Shown in pieces: positions 43,463 to 53,336 of a DNA stretch of 64,000 bases. This stretch comes from CAKZSB01 sp964573105 (lineage in GTDB: Bacteria > Pseudomonadota > Gammaproteobacteria > Granulosicoccales > Granulosicoccaceae), in assembly GCA_964573105.1 (NCBI GenBank), contig CAZNIS010000001.1, forward strand, positions 186,001-250,000, written 5' to 3'. Each line of letters begins with the position of its first letter. The stretch's first letter is position 1. A program made the position numbers and the translations under genes. A model generated the notes under the pieces. The model saw nothing but the letters and a program-made list of their open reading frames with translations. It ran no database searches and was not told the DNA's origin.

Positions 43463-46400
43463 ATGAACCTGCCTCGTCTGTATTCGAATACCCGTAGTCC
43501 ATACCTGAACCCCCTTCGACCCTTCACGTTGTTGTTGCTCTCTGCGCTTGCGGTTGCCGGATGTGGCGGCGGCGGAAGTGCGTCGTCGCCGGCTACCGGT
43601 GCTGCTGTCGATGGCGGTGGTAATGCCAATAATCCCGACCCCGGAGAGCAGCCGGCGCCACCAGCTGAAAACTCGAACCCAAGCATTGACTCGTTGAGCG
43701 CCACCGCTGACGAAAACAATGCCTTGCTGTACACCGTGAGTTGGCAGGTGACAGACGCCGACGCCGACAGCGTTGCCTGCGAACTGGATCCGGGTGACGC
43801 CCAGGCTGTTGATCAGATCGCTGACTGTGTGGCGACCACGCAGCGGCAGATCAGTTACAGCGGTGAAGGCGAAGTCACTGTCACGCTGACCGCCACTGAC
43901 CCGAACGGTGGTACAGCCAGTGCGAACACAACGTTTACGGTCACTAGTCCCGTTACGCTCAGCGGTGTGGTCACCAGTTATCCCAATAGTGTCGATACAC
44001 CGGCTGCCGATGGGTCTGGTGGATCGATTGTTCTCAGTGACACTGACGGTGACACCCAAAGTTTGTCGCGTGCCGACATGACACCCGTTGAAGCGCTGGT
44101 GTCGCTGTTCGTCCTGACCGATGTGGACTTCGTCGATCCGGTCGCGACCGTGAAAACTGATGCGGCGGGAAACTACGAAGTCACCGCGAGTGATGTTCGC
44201 GATTATCTACTGGCGGTCGGTGCGATCGATGAGGGCGCGCCAGACGCAGATGTCATCGCGGCGTTCAGGAATCTTGGTCGCCTGCAGGTTCGTGCACTTA
44301 TCGTGAGTGATCGAGCCGGCCAGTCGCAGGCACTGGCCATTCAAACTATTGCCGACCCGGCAAATGTCGATCAGAACGGTGCTCCAGTGCCCGTGGATGT
44401 CGATCCCATCACGCACCGTGTAGTAAAAGCGATTGTCGATCAGATTCGAGAATCGGTATCTTCGCTGTCGGCGATGGGATTGCCACCCGAAGTTGTCACC
44501 GATCTGCTCGATACGGTCATTAACACGGTGGTGGTTGAAATTGATCGCGTACTTGAAGAGACAGCGGACGATTTGATTGAAATACCGCCGGGGCAGAGCG
44601 TCGAAGAGGTTGTCCAGTCGCAGGAGCAGGAACTCGCGGTCGCGCTGGAGGAAGAGGATGTCGATCAACTGGCGCAATTGCTTGAGTCAGAGTCGGCTAT
44701 TGAGGAAACCGACCTTGCCGACCTTGAAAGCAACGTCGTATCTGCAGAAGTCGTTGTCGATGAATCACAGAGTAATCTGCAGGGATCACTCGATAGTGAA
44801 TCGCAGGGTTTGTTGTCTGGCCTTGAAGCGGTGATCAGTGACAATGTCGCGGAAACGGTAGAGACCCGGATCGCCGAGGCACAGCAGGCGGGTACCGACG
44901 AGGCGTTGTCCGAGATTTTCGGTGAGCGCGACAATGGTGAAGATTTTGAGCAACTGGTTGCCGCGGCCGAGGCCGAAAAAGATCGGGTACAACGGCGCTC
45001 GTTGCAACGGTTTTTTCTTTCACTGGGATTGGCTGTTGTGGTGGAGGAAAACAGCTCGGGCGATGGCGGGGTTGTCGCACTTCGACTGCCGCAATCCGTC
45101 TTGTTTGACCGTGCTGAACTGCCAGGTGCGCCTGGCTTTGATGAGCGCGCCATTCGCCTTTTCAAGGTGGGTGATGGCGAGCTCGATGTGGGCAGTCAAT
45201 ACACCAGCGATCCACTGTTGCCACTGAGTGTGATCGACAATCAGGGCAACGCTTTGCCCCCTTTTACATATGTTCCTCGACTGGAAGCCATTCTGGCTGA
45301 AGCCACAGGGTCAGGCGACTGGGAGAGCCTGCAGCAAGAGGTAGATGCCGCATGGTTGAATATCAATCGTTTTGATGGCTTGCCGTCAGAAGCAGATTTC
45401 GCGCTGATCGATCGCATCGCCTTACTCAATGAGCTTCACGAGCGCTTGCAACACAGCACGCTGGTATCCAGCCGTGTCATTGACAGCATCATCGACAATC
45501 GCGACAGCCGGGTTAACATCAAACGCGTGGCATCGGTTATTGCCGACCATTTTCAATGGGTAGGGGAAGAGGTGCATCTCACGCCGGAAGGCTTTCCCGT
45601 TTTCACAGATCGACGTGGCCCGCTTCGCGCGGGTGGACACGTGGTAGAAAGCTCCGAGTTGATCAGGGCCCTGTCTTTCACCCTGGGCGATACGGCTACG
45701 CAAACTGCACAAGTGCTGACCGGCCGTGAGAGCTTCTACGCGCAGTATGCGGCTGACGCAGTCGATAGCGCGATTCAACTGGCAAGTGTTGCCGGTATAG
45801 ACAATCTGGACTTTAGCGAGCTTTTGCTGGATATCTATCCGCTTGATGCCGATGGTTATCGAGATCTGATTGTCGGCGTGGAGGGGGTTCGTGATGCCGC
45901 TTACGACTATCAGCGCGCACGGGATCGTGTGGCCAGTGGTTTGACAGCTGCATTGCCACGCGAACTCTATGGTCAAACGCTTACCAGCGAAAGCGAGGTG
46001 CCGATTCGCGCGGCGTTGTTCTTACTCGACTATGTCCTTAATGGCAACTATCTGATTGATGCGTCGCGCGGATATTTCACCGAATTCAAAATGATTGCCG
46101 AAGACGGTGAGGTCAATACTCGTTACGTACCCCATTACAACAATCTTAAGCAGCTCGAACCTACCGGTGACATCTCAGTCGCCACTATCGTGTCGTCGCT
46201 GTTGAGTGTGACAGAAATTGACGACGGGGATTTTTTCCAGCTGGCGGTCGGGCAACTCGCCTCTGGTCTGGGTGATATTCCCGTGCTGCCGCAGTATAGA
46301 GAGCACGACATAGAGGATTTTGATACCGGTTTGGGCGAGCGTGCCAATCGGGTGTCGGTAAGTTGCACTGTCGAGCGATTCGACGGTCAGGACCCTGACC

Positions 46401-49400
46401 TGGGTGAAGCGCATCAACGCCTGAGCTTGTCGGTATTTGCCGTTGAGTATATCCCGGATACTGGAGAGTTCATCAAGGGTGATCGCATCGACGCGCCGTT
46501 CAGCTCCGAACTGATCGAATTCAACGGCGTATTACGTAGAACCTACAGGGTGGAAGAGCTCTCTGCCCTAAACGGTGCCGATTACGGTCGAGACTATGTT
46601 ATTCGGCTGGAAATCGATGGCTATCAGAATGAGCTGCCAGAATTGTTTTTCCACGCCGATGGTTATATTCCAGAGCTGGATCTGTGCCCGCTTGATGCGC
46701 CTTTGTTTGTCGGGCCGGACATACAGTTTACTCAACTACCTGGGCTTGGCCTGATCAGCGATCAGCGCCGTCCCGGTGTTGACGGAGATGAAGCGGAAGG
46801 GATCGACGTATCGAATCTTGAGTTACCAGGTGCGCCACTGTTTCTGACAAGGCAGGATGAAATCGCCGGGTTGGGTCGCATCGATCTATTGTTTGTCAGC
46901 AGTGCAGCAGGCTTTCATTTGGCCGCAGCCGACAACACCCAGACAGCGTTCGCACCGCTCTACGCACGCATCGATGAAGGCGAATTTCAGGTAACGCTAC
47001 AAGAAACCACAGATGCCAAGCCACTCTTTGGATTGCAGTCTGTACTCGGGCAAAACGTACGCGCACTGGTGGAGCAGGCCACGACGTCGATTGATTTACT
47101 GACAAGTGGTCTGGATGTGGTGGTTGGCAATGTGGCCCCTGAGCGTCTGTATCTGATGCGCGATGCGGACGGCAGGTTTTGGATTCTGGAAATCAGGTTT
47201 GCCGATTTCTACACGGATTTTGATGGCAGCACGCAGGCGTTTGTCGATATAGGCATCGCAAGCGTTAACGCCATTGGCGATATCACCGCGCCCGATGTGG
47301 CGTACGATGAGGCCGTCGCTGAGCCGTATGACCCAGGTGCCGGCGGTATTTCGTTTCACCGGCTGTACTACGGAGACTGGCTGGTGCTGGAGCCCCCCAC
47401 CGGCTATGGTGGTCCTGAATTGCTGCCCGCCGAAGCCCTGTCATTTGTCACGACCGAGGACTACGCTGTGATTGGCGATGCCACCGATGGTGTGGCCATC
47501 CGGTATGCGGGTGCGCACTTCGATGAAAACATCGACGTGTTCGAAGATCTGGATACGGTCTTTGGCGTGCCACCCGATTACAGCAGTGTACCCGTGAGGT
47601 TAGACGCCGGGCGTCCGGGCCTGACCTTCGTAAAACTTGGATATTCGCGACAGGACAAGCGGTATCTGATGGAGCCTGCGCCACAGCAAGCCGGACCGTT
47701 TACCAGTAACCTGGCGCACAATGATCTGATTGCGATTTTCGATGAGAACGCCGATGACGACGGTCCGCTCTACCTTGGCCGTGTGATCAGAGATTTACCT
47801 GCCGACGATCCGTACGCCCATGTTGAAATTGGACTTGAGATCATTCGCTACGACGTGTTGAATGATGATTTTCAGGCATTCGATGAGCGTGAGGTGGTCT
47901 GTTTCGTAGAAGACGATCGCGCCTGCCCAAGCGATTACCCCGAGCTTGCCTTTACCAGTGATATCGAGACCGTGGTCGGCATCGTATACGATCGGGATTT
48001 CGATGGTCTGCCCGCACTGTTCGACCCTAATGACCAGGACCCGAACATACCAGGTCAGTTGCCCGGCACCGTAGATGAACAGCCCGGTGCCGACTTTGAC
48101 CTGCTGACCGCGCATGCCATCACTCGTACATTGGATGATGGAAGCGTCAGCAATGCCCTGGTGCTTGAAACACGCAACGTCTACCCTGGGGAAATAGCTG
48201 CGCTATCCCTGGCTGGCGAGGTATTTGGCGATGGCGACCAGCTGCAGCGTATTTTGTCCTGCACGCCAGAACAATTCACCGATAGCGGATTTTTTGAACC
48301 ACCACAATGCGAACCACTGCCGATAGAAGGGCTGGTGCAGATCGAAATGGAATCTGCTTCTGACTTCGAACTCGGGATTGCGCTGCTGATACCGCAAGAG
48401 ATGCGTCAGTCGTTGGGCAATCATATATCGCTGGACTACAAAATCGAGTTTCATCCACCGATCGGACCCGATGGGGCAGTGCTTTTATGTGGTGATGCAG
48501 AATGCCCGTCGCGACCGGATGCGGGAGGTCACATCACGGTGGCACTGCCTGATGAGCTGCCGGTAATCGATGCGCTGTCGGTATCGATGGCTGGTGAGGT
48601 ATCCAGCTTGTCTGACCTTTCGACGCTGGATGTTAGCCGTGAAATGAGAGTGTTTGGTCCCATCGTGCCCGGTGCTTTCGAGTACGAATTGACCATGGTT
48701 TGTTCCGCAAACGGCGACGATGCCGGTTATGTCCCGCAAGAGCATTTTCAGCTCTATGCGCCAGCGCGTGATAACACGGGGCAGGACATACAACCTGAAT
48801 TCTACTTTCATGCACCCTGGCTTGGCGGCAGAGTGTGCGAGATCGAGATGCGCGCATCGATCGAAAGCGATGCCGGTGAGCTGGCCGGTTACAGTGTGTT
48901 CCNNNNNNNNNNNNNNNNNNNNNNNNNNNNNNNNNNNNNNNNNNNNNNNNNNNNNNNNNNNNNNNNNNNNNNNNNNNNNNNNNNNNNNNNNNNNNNNNNN
49001 NNGCATTTTCAGCGTCAGGGCGCGTCCTCGTCTGACGATACTGCGGCCAGTGTCGAAGCGGTGGTTCCGGGCTTTACGTTTATCGAGCATGCCAGTGGAA
49101 TCGCAGCCGACATAGAAATGCGACATCTGGAGGGAGACATCCTTCGCATCGCCTGGTACCTGCTGGATGCACAGCCAACGCTTACGGGTCAGCACGACTT
49201 TGATGGCGACGGGGTGCCAGAGTTGACCGTCGAACCGGAAATCGATGGCTGGTACGTCGAGTTCTCCGAATCGATTGACAGCGTGGACGAACTGGATGCA
49301 TCTGGTGCTTTTTCCATTCCTCGCGACAGTGATGGAAAGTTCCGCTTTTTCATTGGTGCCGACCGTGGCGCAGTCGAGTTCATGCTGCGTCAAAATGGCG

Positions 49401-51496
49401 TTGAGTTTATCGTTCGCGCCGAGCCCGATGGATACTTTCAAGTGATCGGTGAGCACGTAGTCGATCATAGTGCCGAAACGCTTTTCGATGGGTTGCCGAC
49501 ATCCAGCTACTTCCCGACGGGCCTGACCGTGGCTTCGCCATTTGCCAATTACGCCGACGGGCAAACAGGCCATAGAGATAGCTTTGGGGTAGCGCTTGCC
49601 GACGGCACAACCCAGGCCGATCTGATTTGCTCCGACGGCAATACCGCCATCGACGGTCAGTGTTCCGATGGTCTGCCACCCGTTGATCCCACGGTGGCGC
49701 CAGGTATCGACTTGCCGCCGCATGAAGGCTTCAATTGCATCGACGGCACTTTGGTTGAGTCGCCTGATTTTTGTTTCGATGCAGACGGGCCTTCGATTGA
49801 TAATCCTCAAATTGACAACGGCGAATTGCCGGTAGAAGGGGAGATCTGCCCCGATGGCTCACAGGCGATCGATGGTGTCTACTGCGATCTTGAAAATGAA
49901 CCGTTTGACCCGGAACCCCTGCCGCCTGAAACATCCGTCTGTGACACCACGGGTGCACCGACAGATCCAGCCTGTATCGATGGTGACTTGCCACCACCAG
50001 ACTTCTACTGTGATGAATTTGACTCAAACGCAGACCCGGCCGACTTTGCCCATTGCAACGTATTTGAGCCAAGTGAGCCTCCACTTATCGATTACGATCC
50101 GCTGGCTATTCGTGGTGCCGATGCGATCCGTGCCGATGCTGAGCACATCGCGCGCGTTCTAGCCGGTCAGGATCAGCTCGCGCAACATTTGCGCATCGAG
50201 GGGCTGCGGGCCGTTTCCTCCAACGCAGCCTGCTTTGGTCCCTCGATGGACTATGTGGACCATCCGGACGGCACCGATCGATCTGGTCAGGTGGCGACAC
50301 TGCCAACTGGCGACCTCGGCATTTGGGCAGAATACGATGCGCCGAGTGGGCAGGCTTGCGCCGCCGCGCAACTGAACCAACAGCTATCGGCGGCCAGACT
50401 CAGAACCACGGCCGGTCTGCTTACCATGGCTGCTACTGTGCGGCAGTTAAACCAGGAAGAACAGACGATGCTGTTGGTGGGCGGCAGTGTAGATGTCGCC
50501 GACAGACTGCAGGTGCTGGGCGTCGGTGGTGTGGAATTCGGCCACGCCCGCGTAACGCGCAACCCGGATACCGGCCAATGGACTTACAGCGTCGGCATGC
50601 AGCAGTTTGACCCAGTGTCTGATCGGGCCCGATCAACGAGCATCGAGCTGATATTTCAGCCGTCTCCATCTGGTGTGCCAGAGGAGTTTTCCGGTCTGTT
50701 GCAGATCACTGCGGAAGACGACTTTGCTGGCGGCAATTGTGCGGAATCGGCGGTCCGACACCTGAGTTCGATGGCGTTTCAAAGGCTTGATCATGAACAT
50801 CTTCGCAGCGAGTATCGCTATGGAATGTACTGCGGACATGCGGCCGCTGGTGGAGGCTTTGACGTCACAGGCCAGGTGGATCCCACGTACTCGCAGTTGC
50901 TGTTCGATGACGGCTGGGCGAACAACTTTTCAATTTTCCGCGCCGATTTCAATCCAGTGAACAACGCCGGGACCTACGCTTACAGCTGGCAGGCCGGTGC
51001 CGGTGACAGCCACTCTCGAGTGCTTAATGTCGGTATCGCCGGCCCGGATGCACTGCAAGGCGATGCCTGGTTTGGCTTCGGCCAGAGCCTGCTAAGTGGG
51101 GCTGAACTGGCCGGCACGATCAACGGCTTCATCTGTAACTGGGCCGGGCCGGGAGCCGATCACAGCCTGATTGAGCGCGCACAATATCAACCCTTGATAC
51201 TGGACGAGCAGGCATTGCAGATTGCGGTGGGCGAGGGAGGCTCCAATATCACCTATGCGCCAACCAATGCCTGCATCTACCACTCTGACGAAGGTGGATC
51301 GTTTCTTTACGATCGCAATCTCAATGGAGATCTGTCAGATGAATCGGCCGCCTCAGTCGATGTGGGGGATGGCGAGAGCCTGTCCTTCGATCTTGCACCG
51401 CCGGAAACCAGCGCCTTTGCTGGTATCGACATAGAGGAAGTGATTGCCGTGCGTGGGTTTGTCGCACCGGTGGCACCCATCGGGCCGCGGCCGTAG
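43463..51496 (+). CDS. Giant lipoprotein with Ig-like N-terminus and paired-Cys repeats (interrupted by assembly gap)
   Basis: About 2,677 residues as assembled, contiguous apart from 100 N. A signal peptide ends in the lipobox VAGC at Cys34, followed by a Gly/Ser/Pro-rich linker, so it is probably anchored to the outer membrane. Residues ~70-165 look like an Ig/cadherin-like repeat (WQVTDADADSVACELDPGD, then VTLTATDPNGGT). A helical, acidic region of ~350-520 follows. The long middle is acidic and beta-rich, with Ca-binding-type DRDFDGLPALFDPNDQD (~1509) and, after the gap, DFDGDGVPELTV. Residues ~2055-2200 hold five cysteine-pair repeats. The C-terminal 470 residues contain further beta-rich sequence. 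I do not recognise the whole protein; adhesion or a surface matrix is inference only. Confidence 0.8.
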   Translation: MNLPRLYSNTRSPYLNPLRPFTLLLLSALAVAGCGGGGSASSPATGAAVDGGGNANNPDPGEQPAPPAENSNPSIDSLSATADENNALLYTVSWQVTDADADSVACELDPGDAQAVDQIADCVATTQRQISYSGEGEVTVTLTATDPNGGTASANTTFTVTSPVTLSGVVTSYPNSVDTPAADGSGGSIVLSDTDGDTQSLSRADMTPVEALVSLFVLTDVDFVDPVATVKTDAAGNYEVTASDVRDYLLAVGAIDEGAPDADVIAAFRNLGRLQVRALIVSDRAGQSQALAIQTIADPANVDQNGAPVPVDVDPITHRVVKAIVDQIRESVSSLSAMGLPPEVVTDLLDTVINTVVVEIDRVLEETADDLIEIPPGQSVEEVVQSQEQELAVALEEEDVDQLAQLLESESAIEETDLADLESNVVSAEVVVDESQSNLQGSLDSESQGLLSGLEAVISDNVAETVETRIAEAQQAGTDEALSEIFGERDNGEDFEQLVAAAEAEKDRVQRRSLQRFFLSLGLAVVVEENSSGDGGVVALRLPQSVLFDRAELPGAPGFDERAIRLFKVGDGELDVGSQYTSDPLLPLSVIDNQGNALPPFTYVPRLEAILAEATGSGDWESLQQEVDAAWLNINRFDGLPSEADFALIDRIALLNELHERLQHSTLVSSRVIDSIIDNRDSRVNIKRVASVIADHFQWVGEEVHLTPEGFPVFTDRRGPLRAGGHVVESSELIRALSFTLGDTATQTAQVLTGRESFYAQYAADAVDSAIQLASVAGIDNLDFSELLLDIYPLDADGYRDLIVGVEGVRDAAYDYQRARDRVASGLTAALPRELYGQTLTSESEVPIRAALFLLDYVLNGNYLIDASRGYFTEFKMIAEDGEVNTRYVPHYNNLKQLEPTGDISVATIVSSLLSVTEIDDGDFFQLAVGQLASGLGDIPVLPQYREHDIEDFDTGLGERANRVSVSCTVERFDGQDPDLGEAHQRLSLSVFAVEYIPDTGEFIKGDRIDAPFSSELIEFNGVLRRTYRVEELSALNGADYGRDYVIRLEIDGYQNELPELFFHADGYIPELDLCPLDAPLFVGPDIQFTQLPGLGLISDQRRPGVDGDEAEGIDVSNLELPGAPLFLTRQDEIAGLGRIDLLFVSSAAGFHLAAADNTQTAFAPLYARIDEGEFQVTLQETTDAKPLFGLQSVLGQNVRALVEQATTSIDLLTSGLDVVVGNVAPERLYLMRDADGRFWILEIRFADFYTDFDGSTQAFVDIGIASVNAIGDITAPDVAYDEAVAEPYDPGAGGISFHRLYYGDWLVLEPPTGYGGPELLPAEALSFVTTEDYAVIGDATDGVAIRYAGAHFDENIDVFEDLDTVFGVPPDYSSVPVRLDAGRPGLTFVKLGYSRQDKRYLMEPAPQQAGPFTSNLAHNDLIAIFDENADDDGPLYLGRVIRDLPADDPYAHVEIGLEIIRYDVLNDDFQAFDEREVVCFVEDDRACPSDYPELAFTSDIETVVGIVYDRDFDGLPALFDPNDQDPNIPGQLPGTVDEQPGADFDLLTAHAITRTLDDGSVSNALVLETRNVYPGEIAALSLAGEVFGDGDQLQRILSCTPEQFTDSGFFEPPQCEPLPIEGLVQIEMESASDFELGIALLIPQEMRQSLGNHISLDYKIEFHPPIGPDGAVLLCGDAECPSRPDAGGHITVALPDELPVIDALSVSMAGEVSSLSDLSTLDVSREMRVFGPIVPGAFEYELTMVCSANGDDAGYVPQEHFQLYAPARDNTGQDIQPEFYFHAPWLGGRVCEIEMRASIESDAGELAGYSVFXXXXXXXXXXXXXXXXXXXXXXXXXXXXXXXXXXHFQRQGASSSDDTAASVEAVVPGFTFIEHASGIAADIEMRHLEGDILRIAWYLLDAQPTLTGQHDFDGDGVPELTVEPEIDGWYVEFSESIDSVDELDASGAFSIPRDSDGKFRFFIGADRGAVEFMLRQNGVEFIVRAEPDGYFQVIGEHVVDHSAETLFDGLPTSSYFPTGLTVASPFANYADGQTGHRDSFGVALADGTTQADLICSDGNTAIDGQCSDGLPPVDPTVAPGIDLPPHEGFNCIDGTLVESPDFCFDADGPSIDNPQIDNGELPVEGEICPDGSQAIDGVYCDLENEPFDPEPLPPETSVCDTTGAPTDPACIDGDLPPPDFYCDEFDSNADPADFAHCNVFEPSEPPLIDYDPLAIRGADAIRADAEHIARVLAGQDQLAQHLRIEGLRAVSSNAACFGPSMDYVDHPDGTDRSGQVATLPTGDLGIWAEYDAPSGQACAAAQLNQQLSAARLRTTAGLLTMAATVRQLNQEEQTMLLVGGSVDVADRLQVLGVGGVEFGHARVTRNPDTGQWTYSVGMQQFDPVSDRARSTSIELIFQPSPSGVPEEFSGLLQITAEDDFAGGNCAESAVRHLSSMAFQRLDHEHLRSEYRYGMYCGHAAAGGGFDVTGQVDPTYSQLLFDDGWANNFSIFRADFNPVNNAGTYAYSWQAGAGDSHSRVLNVGIAGPDALQGDAWFGFGQSLLSGAELAGTINGFICNWAGPGADHSLIERAQYQPLILDEQALQIAVGEGGSNITYAPTNACIYHSDEGGSFLYDRNLNGDLSDESAASVDVGDGESLSFDLAPPETSAFAGIDIEEVIAVRGFVAPVAPIGPRP
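48903..49002. other. Assembly gap of 100 N inside the giant lipoprotein gene
   Basis: Exactly 100 N, so a placeholder of unknown true length. Both sides read in the same frame; if the gene is continuous the real gap length leaves remainder 1 when divided by 3. AGCATTTTCAGC lies upstream at about 48741 and GCATTTTCAGC resumes at 49003, so a collapsed repeat may have caused the break. Confidence 0.95.
49628..50066 (+). repeat. Five degenerate cysteine-pair repeats in the giant lipoprotein
   Basis: Five units of the form C-x(9-14)-C with acidic Asp-Gly signatures: CSDGNTAIDGQC, CIDGTLVESPDFC, CPDGSQAIDGVYC, CDTTGAPTDPAC and CDEFDSNADPADFAHC. They are joined by Pro- and Asp-rich linkers. The spacing suggests five small disulfide loops, as expected for a protein folded outside the cytosol. 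Confidence 0.65.
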
Positions 51497-51810
51497 CGGT
51501 TAGCCCGGGTTGGGGAAATCCCGCGCGCGTTGCGTGCGCGGGTGTCGTCAGTGGCGTGAAACTCACGCCTGTCGCGCTCTACAGCATTGCACCATGTCCA
51601 GATTCGCGCAAATTGACGGGATTTGTCAACTTGAGCCGGGTCCGCTCGCTGGGAAATTGGCGTAAGTCTCCAACATTCGTGTAACATTCCTGAACGTGGG
51701 TGTGGATGTAGAACCCGTCAATCTCTCATCAATTCGGCTGTCGACAGGAGGTTTGCCAGTTCTATTTATCACATGGTGAGATCCGAGTTACAGATTGCTA
51801 GATTGCCTTA
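51497..51810. other. Intergenic region after the giant gene
   Basis: These 314 bases lie between the giant gene and the SH3b gene. Besides the hairpin at 51520-51542, I see no gene. A promoter for the SH3b gene is expected in the AT-richer last 100 bases, but no convincing hexamer pair stands out. Confidence 0.5.
51520..51542 (+). terminator. GC-rich hairpin after the giant lipoprotein gene
   Basis: CCCGCGC pairs with GCGCGGG and the stem extends inward by three more pairs, one of them G-U, leaving a three-base loop. It begins 24 bases past the stop codon. No T-run follows, so it is a terminator candidate of uncertain strength. Confidence 0.5.
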
Positions 51811-52550
51811 ATGCGTACAGTGAAAGATTTTCCCGACATAGACCCGAGCGACCTGGTTGATACGGTCAATACGCCTCGCCCGGCGCGATTCAGCAAATGG
51901 GCGATTGTCGCTGCGTGCGCGCTGGGTGTTCCGCTCGCAGCTGTGGCACTCGTGCTGGGCAGTTTGCCCGAGATGTCGCCTGCCGACATCGTTCAGATGG
52001 AAGGCTATGCCGGTCGTCAACAAGCCAAGCCTGTCGCACNNNNNNNNNNNNNNNNNNNNNNNNNNNNNNNNNNNNNNNNNNNNNNNNNNNNNNNNNNNNN
52101 NNNNNNNNNNNNNNNNNNNNNNNNNNNNNNNNNNNNNNNGCACCGGCACCAGCATCGGTGGAGAAACCTTTGCAGCAGGTTCAGATAGCGGGCCTTGAAG
52201 TGGTTGAAGCCACCGCCGACGAACCACCGGTCGACGTCAACGCTGCAGACAACAGCTTTCGCGAAATCGCTGCCGCGACGCAAACGGTGGAAAAGCCTTT
52301 GGTCGGAAGCGTCAGTGCGACGAACGATGCGGTCAACTATCCGGTGCTGCAGGTTAAACGGCAGTACAGCAACGTTCGGTCAGGGCCCTCCACTCGCGAC
52401 CAGATACTCACATCGCTGGAGATTGGTAGCACCGTCACCGTATTTGATCGCCGTGGAGACTGGCTGCAGATCGGTGTCAACGACGATTCATCGATCACAG
52501 GCTTTATTCACAAGTCGCTGCTCGGTGTGATCCCGCCTGGGTCGAATTAA
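51811..52550 (+). CDS. Single-pass membrane protein with C-terminal bacterial SH3 domain (interrupted by assembly gap)
   Basis: One gene broken by 100 N. Upstream of the gap, from ATG 51811, a ~30-residue cytosolic lead is followed by a transmembrane helix (WAIVAACALGVPLAAVALVL) and a short periplasmic stretch. Downstream the frame shifts by two and encodes an Ala/Pro start, ~70 linker residues, then an SH3b domain: KRQYSNVRSGPSTRDQILTS, then FDRRGDWLQIGVND and GFIHKSLL. For one continuous protein the true gap must leave remainder 2 on division by 3. SH3b domains bind peptidoglycan or other envelope ligands. No partner is obvious; it stands after the giant lipoprotein gene. Confidence 0.78.
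52040..52139. other. Assembly gap of 100 N inside the SH3b gene
   Basis: Exactly 100 N, a placeholder. The gap edges encode Lys/Pro/Val/Ala before and Ala/Pro repeats after, so a low-complexity Ala-Pro linker probably defeated the assembler. The flanking frames differ by two, which the true length should correct. Confidence 0.95.
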
Positions 52551-52595
52551 CCACGGCGCCCGCCCGCCAGAACCAGCGCGGGCAGGCTGGGCAGG

Positions 52596-53336
52596 TCAGC
52601 TTCTGTTCAGCATCCACTTTTCTTGGGATACAAAAAGCCCGTTCATGAACAGTCGATGGTGAACGGTCAACTGATCCTCCTGTAATTCAATCTCTTTTAT
52701 TTCATGAATCAGTCGTGTCGGGCTGCACAGCGCGTCAGTCAGTACGTCAGTTGGGCGGTTAACAGATCGGCGGTGAAAATACTCTGTACACTCGGCTCGC
52801 GCTGGAAACTGTAGTGCCATCGGAAAGAAGCTCGGGACACCGGGATCGGTAACGCCACTCCTCGCGCGATATTTGTGATTAAACCTCATTCGATTTGGAG
52901 ACAGAAACTCGATTGAGTAGTGTCGCCAGTCTGGCGCATTTTGTCGTTTTAGCTCAGGCGCCAAAAATAGCTTTGTCAATTTGACACTGCGGCTGCCGGA
53001 TTGTTCTGCCTCCAGTTTCAACGCGCCGTTGAATTTGTGAATCACTTCAGCCTCAACGGCGTAGTCTGTCTTTTGCGCAGTACTTTCGAGGTAGTGCCCT
53101 ACACAATTGATCGCCGATGAGTGGCCGCGCCATTTGCCTTGCAAACGCTCGGCAAGATCAGTAACGCGCTCATCTGATTGGCCGTTCAGCCCGCTACCTG
53201 TATCCAGGTGGAAATAGGTTTCAGCGTTTTCAGTAAAACCGCTCGCGTAGGTATTGCAGCTGTCATCGGCAGCATAACCCTTGAAGCTGAAAACCAGCGC
53301 GGTTGCCGCGATTGTCAACGGTAGAATTCTGTTCAT
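52596..53336 (-). CDS. Unrecognised secreted protein
   Basis: About 246 residues from ATG 53336, which has AAGGA ten bases upstream; a GTG at 53354 is the longer choice. A signal peptide (MNRILPLTIAATALVF, ending in a GYAA-D site) predicts export. The mature part is mixed with several aromatic residues and cysteines (about six), and the final 40 residues are HEIK-rich (LIHEIKEIELQEDQLT). No motif or family recognised. It is convergent with the SH3b gene and followed upstream by a 370-base spacer. Confidence 0.72.
   Translation of the reverse strand: MNRILPLTIAATALVFSFKGYAADDSCNTYASGFTENAETYFHLDTGSGLNGQSDERVTDLAERLQGKWRGHSSAINCVGHYLESTAQKTDYAVEAEVIHKFNGALKLEAEQSGSRSVKLTKLFLAPELKRQNAPDWRHYSIEFLSPNRMRFNHKYRARSGVTDPGVPSFFPMALQFPARAECTEYFHRRSVNRPTDVLTDALCSPTRLIHEIKEIELQEDQLTVHHRLFMNGLFVSQEKWMLNRS

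Noticed and set aside
48485..49810. A 441-codon minus-strand frame across the N-run
   Set aside because: It is antisense to the giant lipoprotein and only continuous because N codons carry no stops.
51809..52188. A frame running from the SH3b N-terminus through the N-run to 52188
   Set aside because: Downstream of the gap this frame is not the coding one; the SH3b domain is in another frame.
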